64,000 bases of DNA from Mucilaginibacter sp. (lineage in GTDB: Bacteria > Bacteroidota > Bacteroidia > Sphingobacteriales > Sphingobacteriaceae). The first letter of the stretch is position 1. Each line of letters starts with the position of its first letter. Below the pieces are notes generated by a model. That model was not told the origin of the DNA. It ran no database searches and was given only the letters and a program-made list of their open reading frames with translations. Below are positions 8,802 to 17,671 of the stretch, one piece after another. The position numbers were made by a program, and so were the translations under genes. Location: assembly GCA_025352225.1 (NCBI GenBank), contig JANXTT010000138.1, forward strand, positions 1 through 64,000. The letters run 5' to 3'.

Positions 8802-10493
8802 TTATTGCGCACTGCAAAGCTGCCATTCTAATAGTGCGGGCTCTAAAGTTTTGTTTTCGATAAGCAGCCTGAAATATTGCGCTTTTACCGACTTGAAATT
8901 TTCTGTATGCCCGGCGCCTTCTGTTTTAGCCCGCAAAATGGTTATCCAGTCGTTCCCCAACTTATATTGCAAAGTAATATCCTGCTTTTTTTGCTCCCAC
9001 GGAAACCAGGGTTCATCTATAATGATAGCTCCAATAGCAGTAGGCTTTTCAAGATTAATTTCAATACTAGCCTTGCGTTCACCTTTTGCAGCCTCCCAGC
9101 GCGTTTGCCTGTCGCCATCAACAAGGTTTTTGCCTCCGCTGGCTTCGTCTTTTTGCGACGATACAGTTATCGGTTTGCCAGCACTTGGGAATGGGTTTAC
9201 TATAGGTTCGCCTTTAAACTCAACAACTATAACAGTATTAATTTTGTCTAAAGCCAGACTTGGGATTTTAATAACAGAATGGCCCGCTTTAGTTTCAACC
9301 TTTAGCAATTTCCCGGGGCTTGCCAATAAATAGGCCTTGGTTATTTGGTTAGCCATTGGTACTGACAATTCGCCGTTAAGGGGATAATCAAAAACATGCA
9401 GGTAAAGTTTTTGACCTTTTCGTGTGCAGCGGCCCCATGGCAGATATGAAAATGGGCTGGCCGAAGTACCATAAATCGATTCATGATTAGTTTTTATCCA
9501 GGTGCCAATTTCTGCAAGGCGATCAATACTGGCTTGCGGTATTTCTCCCTCGGCTGTTGGGCCAACGTTAAGTAGCATATTTCCGCCTTTACTTACCACA
9601 TCTGCCAGGTTTCGTATTAAGGTTTCGGTACTTTTCCAATTCTGATCATTGGCCTTATACCCCCATGTATCATTCATTGTCATACAGGTTTCCCAGTTAC
9701 GCCCCGGGAAACCCGTAGCGGGCACAAATTGCTCTGGCGTTTCTGTATCACCTTTATAACCTCCGCCCAAACGATTATTAGTTATCAAATTAGGATGTTC
9801 TTTTAAGATAGGTTGAAATTTTGCGGCTCTTTCAGGAGTCATATTTTGTGGAGTATCCCACCATAAAATATCAATATTGCCATAGTTGGATAAAATTTCA
9901 CGTACCTGCGGTACAGCTATAGTATCAAGATAAGCGTCCATATCTCCATTTTGGGCTTTATCCCAATATCCGCCAGAGGCGGCACCACCCTTGTGGTTCC
10001 AGTCCTGAGCCTGCGAATAATAGAACCCTATTTTGATGCCTTGTTTGCGGCAGGCCTGCACTAACGGTTTTAAAAGATCTTTGCCATATGGTGTTGCATC
10101 TACAACATCCCAATCGGTAACTTTCGAGTTGAACAAGGCAAAGCCATCATGGTGCTTAGCGGTTATAACAATGTATTTCATACCAGCGTCTTTCGCCATT
10201 TTAACCCAAGCTTCGGCATTGTATTTAACTGGGTTAAACTGTTTGGCATAACTTTTATACTCAACAACCGGAATTTTAGCATGATTCATAATCCATTCTC
10301 CAATGTCTGGAATTTGTTTGCCTTTATAAGAACCTGCCAAAGCGGAATAAACGCCCCAATGAATAAACATACCGAATTTGGCATCTTTCCACCAAGCCAT
10401 TTTATCGGGTTTTATTGATGTTTGAATAGTTTGAGCGTATGATTGGCCTAGCACAAATAATAAAAATACTATTATTAATGATTTTTTTTTCAT
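8802..10493 (-). CDS. GH29 alpha-L-fucosidase with C-terminal discoidin-like domain
   Basis: The 563-residue product has a signal peptide (1-21, ending SYAQ). The GH29 barrel shows WWKDAKFGMFIHWGVYS (about 34-50), ITAKHHDGFALF (110-121) and the nucleophile Asp213 in IDILWWDTP. GNMLLNVGPTAEG closes the catalytic core. A small sandwich domain (about 350-430) and an F5/8 type C-like module (about 435-560, with WEAAKGERKASIEI) follow and probably bind glycan. It should release terminal alpha-L-fucose in the periplasm. It is divergent from the ECF sigma gene, with 287 nt between the start codons, which suggests shared regulation with the susCD operon. Its relative 1 kb away (11468) lacks the discoidin-like tail. 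Confidence 0.92.
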   Translation of the reverse strand: MKKKSLIIVFLLFVLGQSYAQTIQTSIKPDKMAWWKDAKFGMFIHWGVYSALAGSYKGKQIPDIGEWIMNHAKIPVVEYKSYAKQFNPVKYNAEAWVKMAKDAGMKYIVITAKHHDGFALFNSKVTDWDVVDATPYGKDLLKPLVQACRKQGIKIGFYYSQAQDWNHKGGAASGGYWDKAQNGDMDAYLDTIAVPQVREILSNYGNIDILWWDTPQNMTPERAAKFQPILKEHPNLITNNRLGGGYKGDTETPEQFVPATGFPGRNWETCMTMNDTWGYKANDQNWKSTETLIRNLADVVSKGGNMLLNVGPTAEGEIPQASIDRLAEIGTWIKTNHESIYGTSASPFSYLPWGRCTRKGQKLYLHVFDYPLNGELSVPMANQITKAYLLASPGKLLKVETKAGHSVIKIPSLALDKINTVIVVEFKGEPIVNPFPSAGKPITVSSQKDEASGGKNLVDGDRQTRWEAAKGERKASIEINLEKPTAIGAIIIDEPWFPWEQKKQDITLQYKLGNDWITILRAKTEGAGHTENFKSVKAQYFRLLIENKTLEPALLEWQLCSAQ

Positions 10494-10780
10494 CTGGTTC
10501 TTTTTGATTTGAAGCTTCCTGAAAACAATCGTACAAAAAATTTTTGTAAATAATGAGAAGAAAAAAAATAATTGTTATTTTTACATTTATAAAAATTAGT
10601 TCGTACATTAGTTTTATAATAACCAATGGTTAGGCCAGCTTTAGCGTCGTCTAACCTTATAAACCAGCAAAGTTGCAAAATGTAATTATGCGTATTTCAA
10701 TTTAAATCTACCATTGAATTAAGTATTAATATATTTTTTTGGGAATTTTAAATGTTCGGGATGTGAAAAAATTGACAAAG
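10494..10780. promoter_or_regulatory. Divergent intergenic control region (GH29 / ECF sigma)
   Basis: This A/T-rich stretch separates two divergent genes and must hold both promoters. Poly-A/T runs lie near 10500-10580. A short inverted repeat GGTTAG (10628-10633) / CTAACC (10651-10656) is visible and could be an operator. No perfect TAnnTTTG box stands out. A TTG at 10739 would extend the sigma factor reading frame, but the extension has no family character. Confidence 0.4.
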
Positions 10781-11356
10781 ATGACTGACGAAGAGATCCT
10801 ACTGGAACTAAAAACTGCTGATGATACCACCGGTTTTGTTGAAATATACAATCGGTATTATGCTCAGTTGTATTCCGCTGCTCGTAAACGTTGTTCTTCA
10901 TCAGAGGTAGCCGAAGAAATAGTGCAGGATTTGTTTATTAATTTATGGATTAATAGAGCAACCGTGACAATCCATACCTCACTGAGTGGTTATTTGTTTA
11001 CATCTGTTAGAAACTTAGTATTAAATCACATTCAAAAAGAAGCAGTTAGACGGAGATACCAAGAATCAATATGTTTGGAAAAAGTAGATTATGATAATTC
11101 TACCGAAGAGATTGTTATAGTGAATGATTTAACCCATAGTATTAATGTTAAATTGAGTACCCTGCCTGATAAGTGCCGCTCTGTATTTGAACTGAGCCGT
11201 AAGCAGCATAAAAGCAATAAACAAATAGCCTTTGAGCTTGGGATATCCGAAAAAACGGTTGAAAACCATATCACCCGTGCTATAAGATTTTTGCGTGTTA
11301 GCCTTCAAAGTATTTTAATTCCAATACTTGCAATATATTTAAACAAGCTTAAATAA
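10781..11356 (+). CDS. ECF RNA polymerase sigma factor (FecI-like)
   Basis: The 191-residue product begins MTDEEILLELK. It shows sigma region 2 (FVEIYNRYYAQLYSAARKRC...EEIVQDLFINLWINR) with the Bacteroidota-typical SVRNLVLNHI, and region 4 (LPDKCRSVFELSRKQHKSNKQIAFELGISEKTVENH). Such factors are held by an inner-membrane FecR protein and released when an STN-type SusC transporter binds its glycan. Both partners lie downstream (13054 and 14284). Unusually, a fucosidase gene separates sigma and FecR. The ATG at 10781 was chosen over an upstream TTG because family members start with this sequence. Confidence 0.93.
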   Translation: MTDEEILLELKTADDTTGFVEIYNRYYAQLYSAARKRCSSSEVAEEIVQDLFINLWINRATVTIHTSLSGYLFTSVRNLVLNHIQKEAVRRRYQESICLEKVDYDNSTEEIVIVNDLTHSINVKLSTLPDKCRSVFELSRKQHKSNKQIAFELGISEKTVENHITRAIRFLRVSLQSILIPILAIYLNKLK

Positions 11357-11388
11357 AAACCTTTTATTTAATTATTTTCAAAACTTGG

Positions 11389-11429
11389 TTAGGGGGTAGG
11401 CTTCCCTAAGCTGTCTTTGATATATAAGC
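11389..11429 (+). repeat. Copy A of a GGGGGTA hairpin motif after the sigma gene
   Basis: TTAGGGGGTAGGC is followed by CCCTAAGC, TGTC and ATATAAGC. TTAGGG (11389-11394) and CCCTAA (11404-11409) can pair as a stem. A similar block lies at 12984-13025 just before fecR. In both places the motif sits within about 80 nt of the following start codon. It may be a transcript-processing or translation-control element; that is inference. Confidence 0.6.
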
Positions 11430-11467
11430 CCATACCCTTATTATATTACACCCATTTTTACCCACCC

Positions 11468-12961
11468 ATGAATAAAATTAAGCTATTTAAAAGATCAGGA
11501 TTTGCTATTTTTTCGATGTTGTTTTTGTTGATTTCAAATGAACTTAAAGCGCAAGAAAAATATCAGGCAACCTGGGAGTCTCTATCACAATATAAAACGC
11601 CCGATTGGTTTAGAGATGCCAAATTTGGTATTTTTATTCATTGGGGTGTATATGCTGTGCCCGCATATGGATCAGAATGGTATCCCCGCAATATGTATCA
11701 GCCGGGTACAAATGAGTATAAGCACCATATTGCAACCTATGGCAATCAAGCCACATTTGGTTATAAGGATTTTATCCCAATGTTTAAGGCAGAAAAATTT
11801 GATCCGGATGCATGGATTACCTTATTTAAAAAGGCAGGTGCTAAATATGTGGTTCCGGTTGCCGAGCATCACGATGGTTTCGCCATGTATAAAACATCAT
11901 TAACCAAATGGAATGCATTTGAAATGGGGCCTAAGCGCGACGTTTTGGGAGAATTAGCAACCGCTATCCGAAAACAAGGCCTTATTTTCGGTTTATCATC
12001 GCATCGTATAGAACATTGGTGGTTTTATGGAGGCGGGCGTAAATTTACTTCAGATGTCATAGATCCTAAAAATGCAGATTTTTATCCTCCGGCAAATGTA
12101 TACGACCCTTTTAATCCTAAAGATAAGGCACCTACTATGACACCTGAATTTATGAACGACTGGCTGTTGCGTTGTACCGAATTGGTGGATAAATATAAAC
12201 CGCAGTTGTTTTGGTTTGATTGGTGGATTGAGCAGCCCGAACTGGAACCCTATCGTAAATCATTTGCATCATACTATTATAACCAGGGCCTGGAGTGGAA
12301 CAAAGAGGTAGTTATTAATTATAAAAACAGCATTTCATATCCTGAGAAAACAGCCGTTTTAGATCTGGAACGTGGTAAACTGGATGGTGTTAGAGCGCTA
12401 CCATGGCAAACAGACGATGCTATTGGCAACATATCATGGGGGTATACAAAAGATAATACTTTTAAAAACGCGCAATACATCGTTACTAATTTAATTGATA
12501 TTGTAAGTAAAAATGGCAACTTATTATTAAATGTAGGCCCGCGGGCAGATGGGACGATTACCGATCAGGAAACAGAAGCCTTACTGGGTACCGGTAAATG
12601 GCTTGACGTAAATGGCGGTGCAATATATGGAACCCGCCCATGGAAACTATATGGAGAAGGGCCAACCAAGTCTGCCAGTGGTCAGTTTGCGGATCAGAAA
12701 GTGCCTTTCAACGCACACGATATCCGTTTTACTACAAAAGGAGATATATTATATGCAATCGCCTTAGGTATTCCAACTGAAGATATCAGCATCAGGGCTT
12801 TGGGTATAACAGCCGCGAATGGCAAGATTGCATCAATCGCGTTGATGGGAGAAACAGCAAAAGTATCATGGGTGCAAAAGCCTGCGGCATTGGTTATTCA
12901 TCAAGTTAAAAAGTATCCGTCAGAACACGCTGTAGTTTATCAGATCAATTTTAGCAAATAA
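11468..12961 (+). CDS. GH29 alpha-L-fucosidase
   Basis: The 497-residue product starts at ATG 11468 with a signal peptide (MNKIKLFKRSGFAIFSMLFLLISNELKAQ). GH29 motifs are WFRDAKFGIFIHWGVYAVP, VAEHHDGFAMY, the nucleophile Asp in LFWFDWWIEQP (about residue 251), and GNLLLNVGPRADG. There is no added binding domain; it ends in the short C-terminal sandwich. The expected role is removal of alpha-L-fucose in the periplasm. Its position is odd: it lies between the ECF sigma gene and fecR, which normally adjoin, and is flanked by two copies of the same intergenic motif. A longer reading from 11417 would put a nonsense extension before the signal peptide. Confidence 0.92.
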   Translation: MNKIKLFKRSGFAIFSMLFLLISNELKAQEKYQATWESLSQYKTPDWFRDAKFGIFIHWGVYAVPAYGSEWYPRNMYQPGTNEYKHHIATYGNQATFGYKDFIPMFKAEKFDPDAWITLFKKAGAKYVVPVAEHHDGFAMYKTSLTKWNAFEMGPKRDVLGELATAIRKQGLIFGLSSHRIEHWWFYGGGRKFTSDVIDPKNADFYPPANVYDPFNPKDKAPTMTPEFMNDWLLRCTELVDKYKPQLFWFDWWIEQPELEPYRKSFASYYYNQGLEWNKEVVINYKNSISYPEKTAVLDLERGKLDGVRALPWQTDDAIGNISWGYTKDNTFKNAQYIVTNLIDIVSKNGNLLLNVGPRADGTITDQETEALLGTGKWLDVNGGAIYGTRPWKLYGEGPTKSASGQFADQKVPFNAHDIRFTTKGDILYAIALGIPTEDISIRALGITAANGKIASIALMGETAKVSWVQKPAALVIHQVKKYPSEHAVVYQINFSK

Positions 12962-12983
12962 TTTAACTTTTTTTGAAATTCGC

Positions 12984-13025
12984 TTGGGGGGTAAGCCTAA
13001 GCAGACTGTCATATATATTGTAAGC
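12984..13025 (+). repeat. Copy B of the GGGGGTA hairpin motif before fecR
   Basis: TTGGGGGGTAAGC is followed by CTAAGC, TGTC and TTGTAAGC, in the same order as copy A at 11389. CTTGG and CCTAAG can pair around the G-run. It lies 28 nt before the fecR start. The resemblance of the two blocks suggests the segment was duplicated when the GH29 gene entered between sigma and fecR, or that each downstream gene needs the element. Confidence 0.6.
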
Positions 13026-13053
13026 ATTGTTATAACGTTTTTAACTTAATATA

Positions 13054-14097
13054 ATGAAACCTATTTCACCGGAATTGATACAAAAGTATCTAAAAGGGAA
13101 CTGCTCTTTAGAAGAGGAGGCTCTTGTGCTTAATTGGTACAATTCATTTGAAAGTATGGCTGATCCATATTATGAGCTTTCACCTCAACAACAGGAGGAT
13201 TTAAAAGATAGGATGCTGCGTAATATTGAGTCTGAAATTGGTGAGAGCCCAAACGAAAAGCATGGTGGAATTAAATATTTAAGATATTTTGTTTATTTAA
13301 TTGCTGGCGCAGCGGCCATTTTTTTAATCCTGAATACCCCAAGGGTTTTAAATACAACAACTAATAATCAATTTCAGGCTAATAATTCCTCTATCCCCGA
13401 TGAACAGATTATTATAACCAATAAAACTAAAACTATATATAAACAAATACTGCCCGACAATAGCATTGTATGGCTTAGCCCCGATGCCCAAATAAAGTAT
13501 CATAAAATATTTAAAAAGAATTTACGGGAGATTACCTTATCCGGAGAGTCTTTTTTTGAAGTTACAAAGGATAAAAAGCATCCCTTTGTTATTTATAGCG
13601 ATAATATAACTACCCGGGTTTGGGGCACTAGTTTTAGGGTAAGGGATATTAAAAATGCAGCAACTGCTGAGGTCGCGGTAATTACGGGTAAAGTATCTGT
13701 AGAAATAGCGCAAGGTAATAAAAGAGGTGGCTTATTTAGGAGTAATTCATCCTCAATATCAAATGTTATGCTGCTACCTAAACAAATGGTAACCTATAAA
13801 AAGGTTGAGAATAACTTACAAATAGGTAAAACAAATAAAACACCATCATTAAGTATTTGGGAAAAGACAGACCTTTCCTTTGATAAAATTCCGCTGGGTG
13901 ATGTTATACACACATTAAATAAGCAGTATCATGTTGAAATAATACTTCATGATAAAAAATTAGAAAACCTACTACTCCGCGCAGATCTGAATGATCAAAG
14001 CTTACCTGATGTGCTGGAAATGTTAAAAAAATCTTTAAAGTTAACTTATGTAACCGATGGGAAGAAATTTACGTTACAAAGAGACTATACACGATAA
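13054..14097 (+). CDS. FecR family anti-sigma factor
   Basis: The 347-residue product has a cytoplasmic sigma-binding N-terminus (about 1-75, with LIQKYLKGNCSLEEEALVLNWY), a transmembrane helix (about 78-96) and a periplasmic FecR domain (about 130-230, with LPDNSIVWLSPDAQIKY and GESFFEV). A C-terminal DUF4974-type module (about 268-345) contacts the STN domain of the transporter in known systems. It should hold the ECF sigma factor at 10781 inactive until SusC signals. susC follows after a 186-nt leader. Confidence 0.93.
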   Translation: MKPISPELIQKYLKGNCSLEEEALVLNWYNSFESMADPYYELSPQQQEDLKDRMLRNIESEIGESPNEKHGGIKYLRYFVYLIAGAAAIFLILNTPRVLNTTTNNQFQANNSSIPDEQIIITNKTKTIYKQILPDNSIVWLSPDAQIKYHKIFKKNLREITLSGESFFEVTKDKKHPFVIYSDNITTRVWGTSFRVRDIKNAATAEVAVITGKVSVEIAQGNKRGGLFRSNSSSISNVMLLPKQMVTYKKVENNLQIGKTNKTPSLSIWEKTDLSFDKIPLGDVIHTLNKQYHVEIILHDKKLENLLLRADLNDQSLPDVLEMLKKSLKLTYVTDGKKFTLQRDYTR

Positions 14098-14161
14098 ACC
14101 AATTATTAACGAACCTAAACCTCCGATATGAAGAAATAAAACTTACAAAAATTCTTAAGAT

Positions 14162-14195
14162 GAAAATAGGAGTGCTTGCGACACCCCTATCTTTC
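14162..14195 (+). promoter_or_regulatory. Stem-loop 1 in the susC leader
   Basis: GAAAATAGGAGTG (14162-14174) pairs with CACCCCTATCTTTC (14182-14195) around the loop CTTGCGA: 12 pairs, one A-C mismatch and one bulged C. It lies 89 nt before the susC start and just ahead of the terminator-like structure. The role is unknown; a leader-RNA switch or sRNA target is possible. Confidence 0.5.
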
Positions 14196-14200
14196 AAGTT

Positions 14201-14247
14201 CCCCAGCGTCTGGACAACGCCTGTATTAACAGGTAGTGGGGTTTTTT
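14201..14247 (+). terminator. Terminator-like hairpin in the fecR-susC gap
   Basis: An outer stem CCCCA (14201-14205) / TGGGG (14237-14241) encloses a hairpin CCTGT-ATTA-ACAGG (14220-14233), and the run GTTTTTTG follows directly. This is the form of an intrinsic terminator. It lies only about 40 nt before the susC ATG. It either ends the sigma-GH29-fecR transcript, with a susC promoter squeezed in after it, or attenuates susC expression. Confidence 0.6.
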
Positions 14248-14283
14248 GTCTCATTTTTTAACCAAATAAAACATTCTAAATGT

Positions 14284-17200
14284 ATGAAATATAATTTACA
14301 AACATCCATTGACTGGTGTAGAATCATGAAAATAACCTGTAGTCAGCTATTTATAGCAATTATTTTTACTGGGATCTCTCTGGCTAATTCCAGCCATGCG
14401 CAAAGTATATTAACTCGTCAGGTTGATATATCTGCAAATAACATGGACCTAAATATTTTTCTGAAAAAACTAGAAAAAGCAGCCGGGGTAAAATTTGTTT
14501 ACTTCCAAAACACCATCGAAACCGAACAGAAAGTAACGATTGACGCTCATCAGGAAAAGCTGGATAATATATTAACTGAGCTTTTAAAACCTTACAATAT
14601 TAATTTTGATGTAGTGAACGATCATATTGTATTAAGTAAGGGTGCTGTTAATCAGGGATCAACAACAGCGAATAATAATTCAACAAAAGTTGAGTATTCG
14701 CAAACTGTCTCGGTTAGCGGTAGGGTTACAGATGCTAATGGAGAACCGTTACCGGGTGTGATTATAAAATTAAAGGGAACCAGCATTGCCACCAATACTG
14801 ATATCCGTGGTACATATACCATTAATATTCCTGATTATAATGGGGTGCTTATATTCACTTATATTGGATATACTACACAAGAGATTGCACTAAACGGAAG
14901 CAAAAGTATCAATGTACAAATGGTTGAAGAAGCTAAAAGTTTAAATGAGGTTGTGGTTGTGGGTTATGGAACAGTAAAGAAAAAAGACCTTACAGGCTCA
15001 GTATCCATAGTAAATGTTGACAATGCAAAAAAGGTAGCCACATATGATATTGCCAAAATGCTACAAGGCCAGGCTGCAGGTGTTAGTGTGCAAAGTTCGG
15101 GTGAGCCAGGCGGTTTTGTCCAAATCAAAATTCGGGGTATTTCCAGTTTATTAAGTAACGGTCCTTTATTTGTAATTGATGGGGTTCCGGTAGATCAACC
15201 ATTCGATTTTTCGCCTGACGAAATAGAAAGCATGCAGGTATTAAAGGATGCTTCGTCTGCAGCTCTGTATGGTACAAGGGCCGCGGGTGGGGTAGTAATT
15301 ATTACCACTAAAAAAGGCAAATCAGGGCCACTGAAAGTTGGTTATAGTGGCTACTATGGCAATCAAAATATCCCCAAAAAAATTGCAGTAGCCGATAGGG
15401 TTGGTTACCAAAAGGTAACTAATGCTTCACAAGTTAATGCGGGTCTTCCCTTGTTTCCGCAAAACGACCCAAGCAACCCTTTATATGTGGGCACAACTAA
15501 TACTAACTGGCAAGATGAGATGTTTAAAACCGGACATATACAGGATCATACTTTAAATCTTTCGGGCGGCAGCGATGCAATAACATATAATTTAGGGCTT
15601 GGTTATTTTAACCAAAGTAGTACGTTGGTTGGGCCTCAAAGTTATGAGCGTTATAGTTTTAATGGGAGCTTTCAGGGAAAAAAAGGCATATTCTCTTTCG
15701 GTGGTAAAACAGCATACACACAGTCTAATAAAAATAACCTGGCTTTAACAACCAACCACGCCGTATTTGGTGGAGGAGTTACCAATATGCTTACCGCAAT
15801 ACCCACCATGTCTATTTTCGATGCTAAACGGCTTGGTGGTTATGGAGGCAGTGATAATGTTATATCGCTTAATGTTATAGGCATGAATGCCTTGGTAACA
15901 GATAAAAGTGATAGAAATAGAATGTTAGGAAATTTTTGGGCGGAAATAGAACCAGTTAAAAACTTGAAATTCAAAACCAATTTAAGTTTTGATAGATTAG
16001 ACTATAGGGATTTTCATTATGAACCTAAATTCGATCTTGGTTTTTACTATCTTAACACAACCTATTTCTTATTTGATACAAGAGGGGTAAACACAACTGC
16101 GATAGCAGAAAATACAGCCACATACTTATTACAAGTGGGTAAGCACAAAATTGATTTTTTAGCTGGACAAACGTATCAACAAGATAATTATGATTTTTTA
16201 AGCGGTAGTGCTAAAGATACGCCAGATCTAAATTATATTACATTTTCGTCTATACCTAACGCAAGTGCTAAAGGCATAACAGGTTTTCCAACGGTACACA
16301 CATTAGCGTCATTTTTAGGCCGGATAAATTATAATTACGATAACCGTTATTATATTACCGGAAATATCAGAAGAGATGGGTCTTCAAGATTCGGGCCTTC
16401 GCATAAATTTGGTACATTTTCGTCTGTAGGAGCAGCATGGAATATCACTAACGAAAAAGTAATAAAATTCCCTTCGTTAATCAGTACCCTAAAACTAAGG
16501 GGTGGTTATGGTATTTTAGGAAATGAAAGACTTGGAGACTACAGATTTCAGGCTTATATAAACGCTAATACTGCCTATGATTTCGCTGGTGTTTTAGCTC
16601 CGGGAGCAACATCTGTTACCGTTGCTGATCCGTCAATAAAATGGGAAGAAACCAAAACATATAATGCTGCTATAGATTTGGGTTTAATGCAAGATAAATT
16701 GTATTTCACCGCCGAATACTTTAACCGGATATCTTCTGATTTACTTGTAGGAATCCCTATTCCGGCTTCTGTAGGTTCTGTTGGTAGTAATTTGTTAACA
16801 AATGGAGCTACCCTAAAAAACTCAGGTATTGAGTTTGCTCTTACTTACAAAGATAATATTGGCGATTTTAAATATGATATTACCGCAAATGCTAATACAT
16901 TGAAAAACAAAGTATTGAAATTAGGCGGAACAAATAATCCTATTTACGGTGCCGGAAGTAAAACAGAAGTTGGAGGTGAGGTAGGACAATTATATGGCTT
17001 TATTACAGAAGGGCTTTTTCAAAATGCAGATGATGTAAAGAATCATGCAGTACAAGATCCCGTAAATACCGCCCCTGGTGATGTGAAGTTTAAAGACACC
17101 AATGGTGATGGTAAAATTACCGACGATGACCGGGTGTACCTAGGTTCAGTAATACCTAAAATTTATTACGGCTTAAACCTAAATGCTTCATACAAAAGCT

Positions 17201-17649
17201 TTGATATTTCATTATTTATGCAGGGAAGTGCAGGTAATAAAGTGTTTAATGGTGTATACCAAAGTTTAATGGCTTCGCAATATGGAAACGTTTCTGTTGA
17301 CGCCTTAAATTATTGGACGCCAACAAATACTAATACAAATGTGCCAAGACCATTTCATGGTGATCCGCAACAAAATGGACGTTTTTCTGACAGATTTATA
17401 GAAAGCGGCACTTTTGTAAGATTACAAAACGCCTCTTTAGGATATACAATACCTAAGCAAGTTTTAAATAGAACACATGCATTTAACAATGTGCGAATAT
17501 ATCTATCAGGACAAAATATATTAACAATCTCAAAATATAAAGGTTATGACCCTGATTTTATTAGTGATGGGCTATTTAGTCGTGGTTTTGATTATGGATC
17601 ATTCCCTAATCCACGAACGATTATGATGGGTATACAAATAGGTTTATAA
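14284..17649 (+). CDS. susC: SusC/RagA-type TonB-dependent transporter with STN domain
   Basis: The product is about 1121 residues from ATG 14284. The signal peptide core starts at a second ATG (14326, MKITCSQLFIAIIFTGISL...SHAQ). Domains in order: STN (about 45-110, with VKFVYFQNTIETEQKVTI), carboxypeptidase-regulatory-like (about 140-215), plug with IKIRGISSL and the SusC signature YGTRAAGGVVIITTKKGK, then a 22-strand barrel ending in GIQIGL. It should import glycan oligosaccharides across the outer membrane together with SusD. The STN domain marks it as a signal transducer to FecR, which is encoded just upstream. A GTG at 14236 would extend the frame through the terminator hairpin and is rejected. 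Confidence 0.95.
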   Translation: MKYNLQTSIDWCRIMKITCSQLFIAIIFTGISLANSSHAQSILTRQVDISANNMDLNIFLKKLEKAAGVKFVYFQNTIETEQKVTIDAHQEKLDNILTELLKPYNINFDVVNDHIVLSKGAVNQGSTTANNNSTKVEYSQTVSVSGRVTDANGEPLPGVIIKLKGTSIATNTDIRGTYTINIPDYNGVLIFTYIGYTTQEIALNGSKSINVQMVEEAKSLNEVVVVGYGTVKKKDLTGSVSIVNVDNAKKVATYDIAKMLQGQAAGVSVQSSGEPGGFVQIKIRGISSLLSNGPLFVIDGVPVDQPFDFSPDEIESMQVLKDASSAALYGTRAAGGVVIITTKKGKSGPLKVGYSGYYGNQNIPKKIAVADRVGYQKVTNASQVNAGLPLFPQNDPSNPLYVGTTNTNWQDEMFKTGHIQDHTLNLSGGSDAITYNLGLGYFNQSSTLVGPQSYERYSFNGSFQGKKGIFSFGGKTAYTQSNKNNLALTTNHAVFGGGVTNMLTAIPTMSIFDAKRLGGYGGSDNVISLNVIGMNALVTDKSDRNRMLGNFWAEIEPVKNLKFKTNLSFDRLDYRDFHYEPKFDLGFYYLNTTYFLFDTRGVNTTAIAENTATYLLQVGKHKIDFLAGQTYQQDNYDFLSGSAKDTPDLNYITFSSIPNASAKGITGFPTVHTLASFLGRINYNYDNRYYITGNIRRDGSSRFGPSHKFGTFSSVGAAWNITNEKVIKFPSLISTLKLRGGYGILGNERLGDYRFQAYINANTAYDFAGVLAPGATSVTVADPSIKWEETKTYNAAIDLGLMQDKLYFTAEYFNRISSDLLVGIPIPASVGSVGSNLLTNGATLKNSGIEFALTYKDNIGDFKYDITANANTLKNKVLKLGGTNNPIYGAGSKTEVGGEVGQLYGFITEGLFQNADDVKNHAVQDPVNTAPGDVKFKDTNGDGKITDDDRVYLGSVIPKIYYGLNLNASYKSFDISLFMQGSAGNKVFNGVYQSLMASQYGNVSVDALNYWTPTNTNTNVPRPFHGDPQQNGRFSDRFIESGTFVRLQNASLGYTIPKQVLNRTHAFNNVRIYLSGQNILTISKYKGYDPDFISDGLFSRGFDYGSFPNPRTIMMGIQIGL

Positions 17650-17671
17650 ATTAATACTTAACAAATTAAAT

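Noticed and set aside
8851..9333. A 160-codon open frame on the plus strand
   Set aside because: It lies wholly antisense to the GH29 gene, which has clear family motifs; the peptide has no domain or signal.
14236..14283. Extended susC start at a GTG
   Set aside because: The extension is coded by the terminator hairpin and its T-run and precedes the usual SusC N-terminus.
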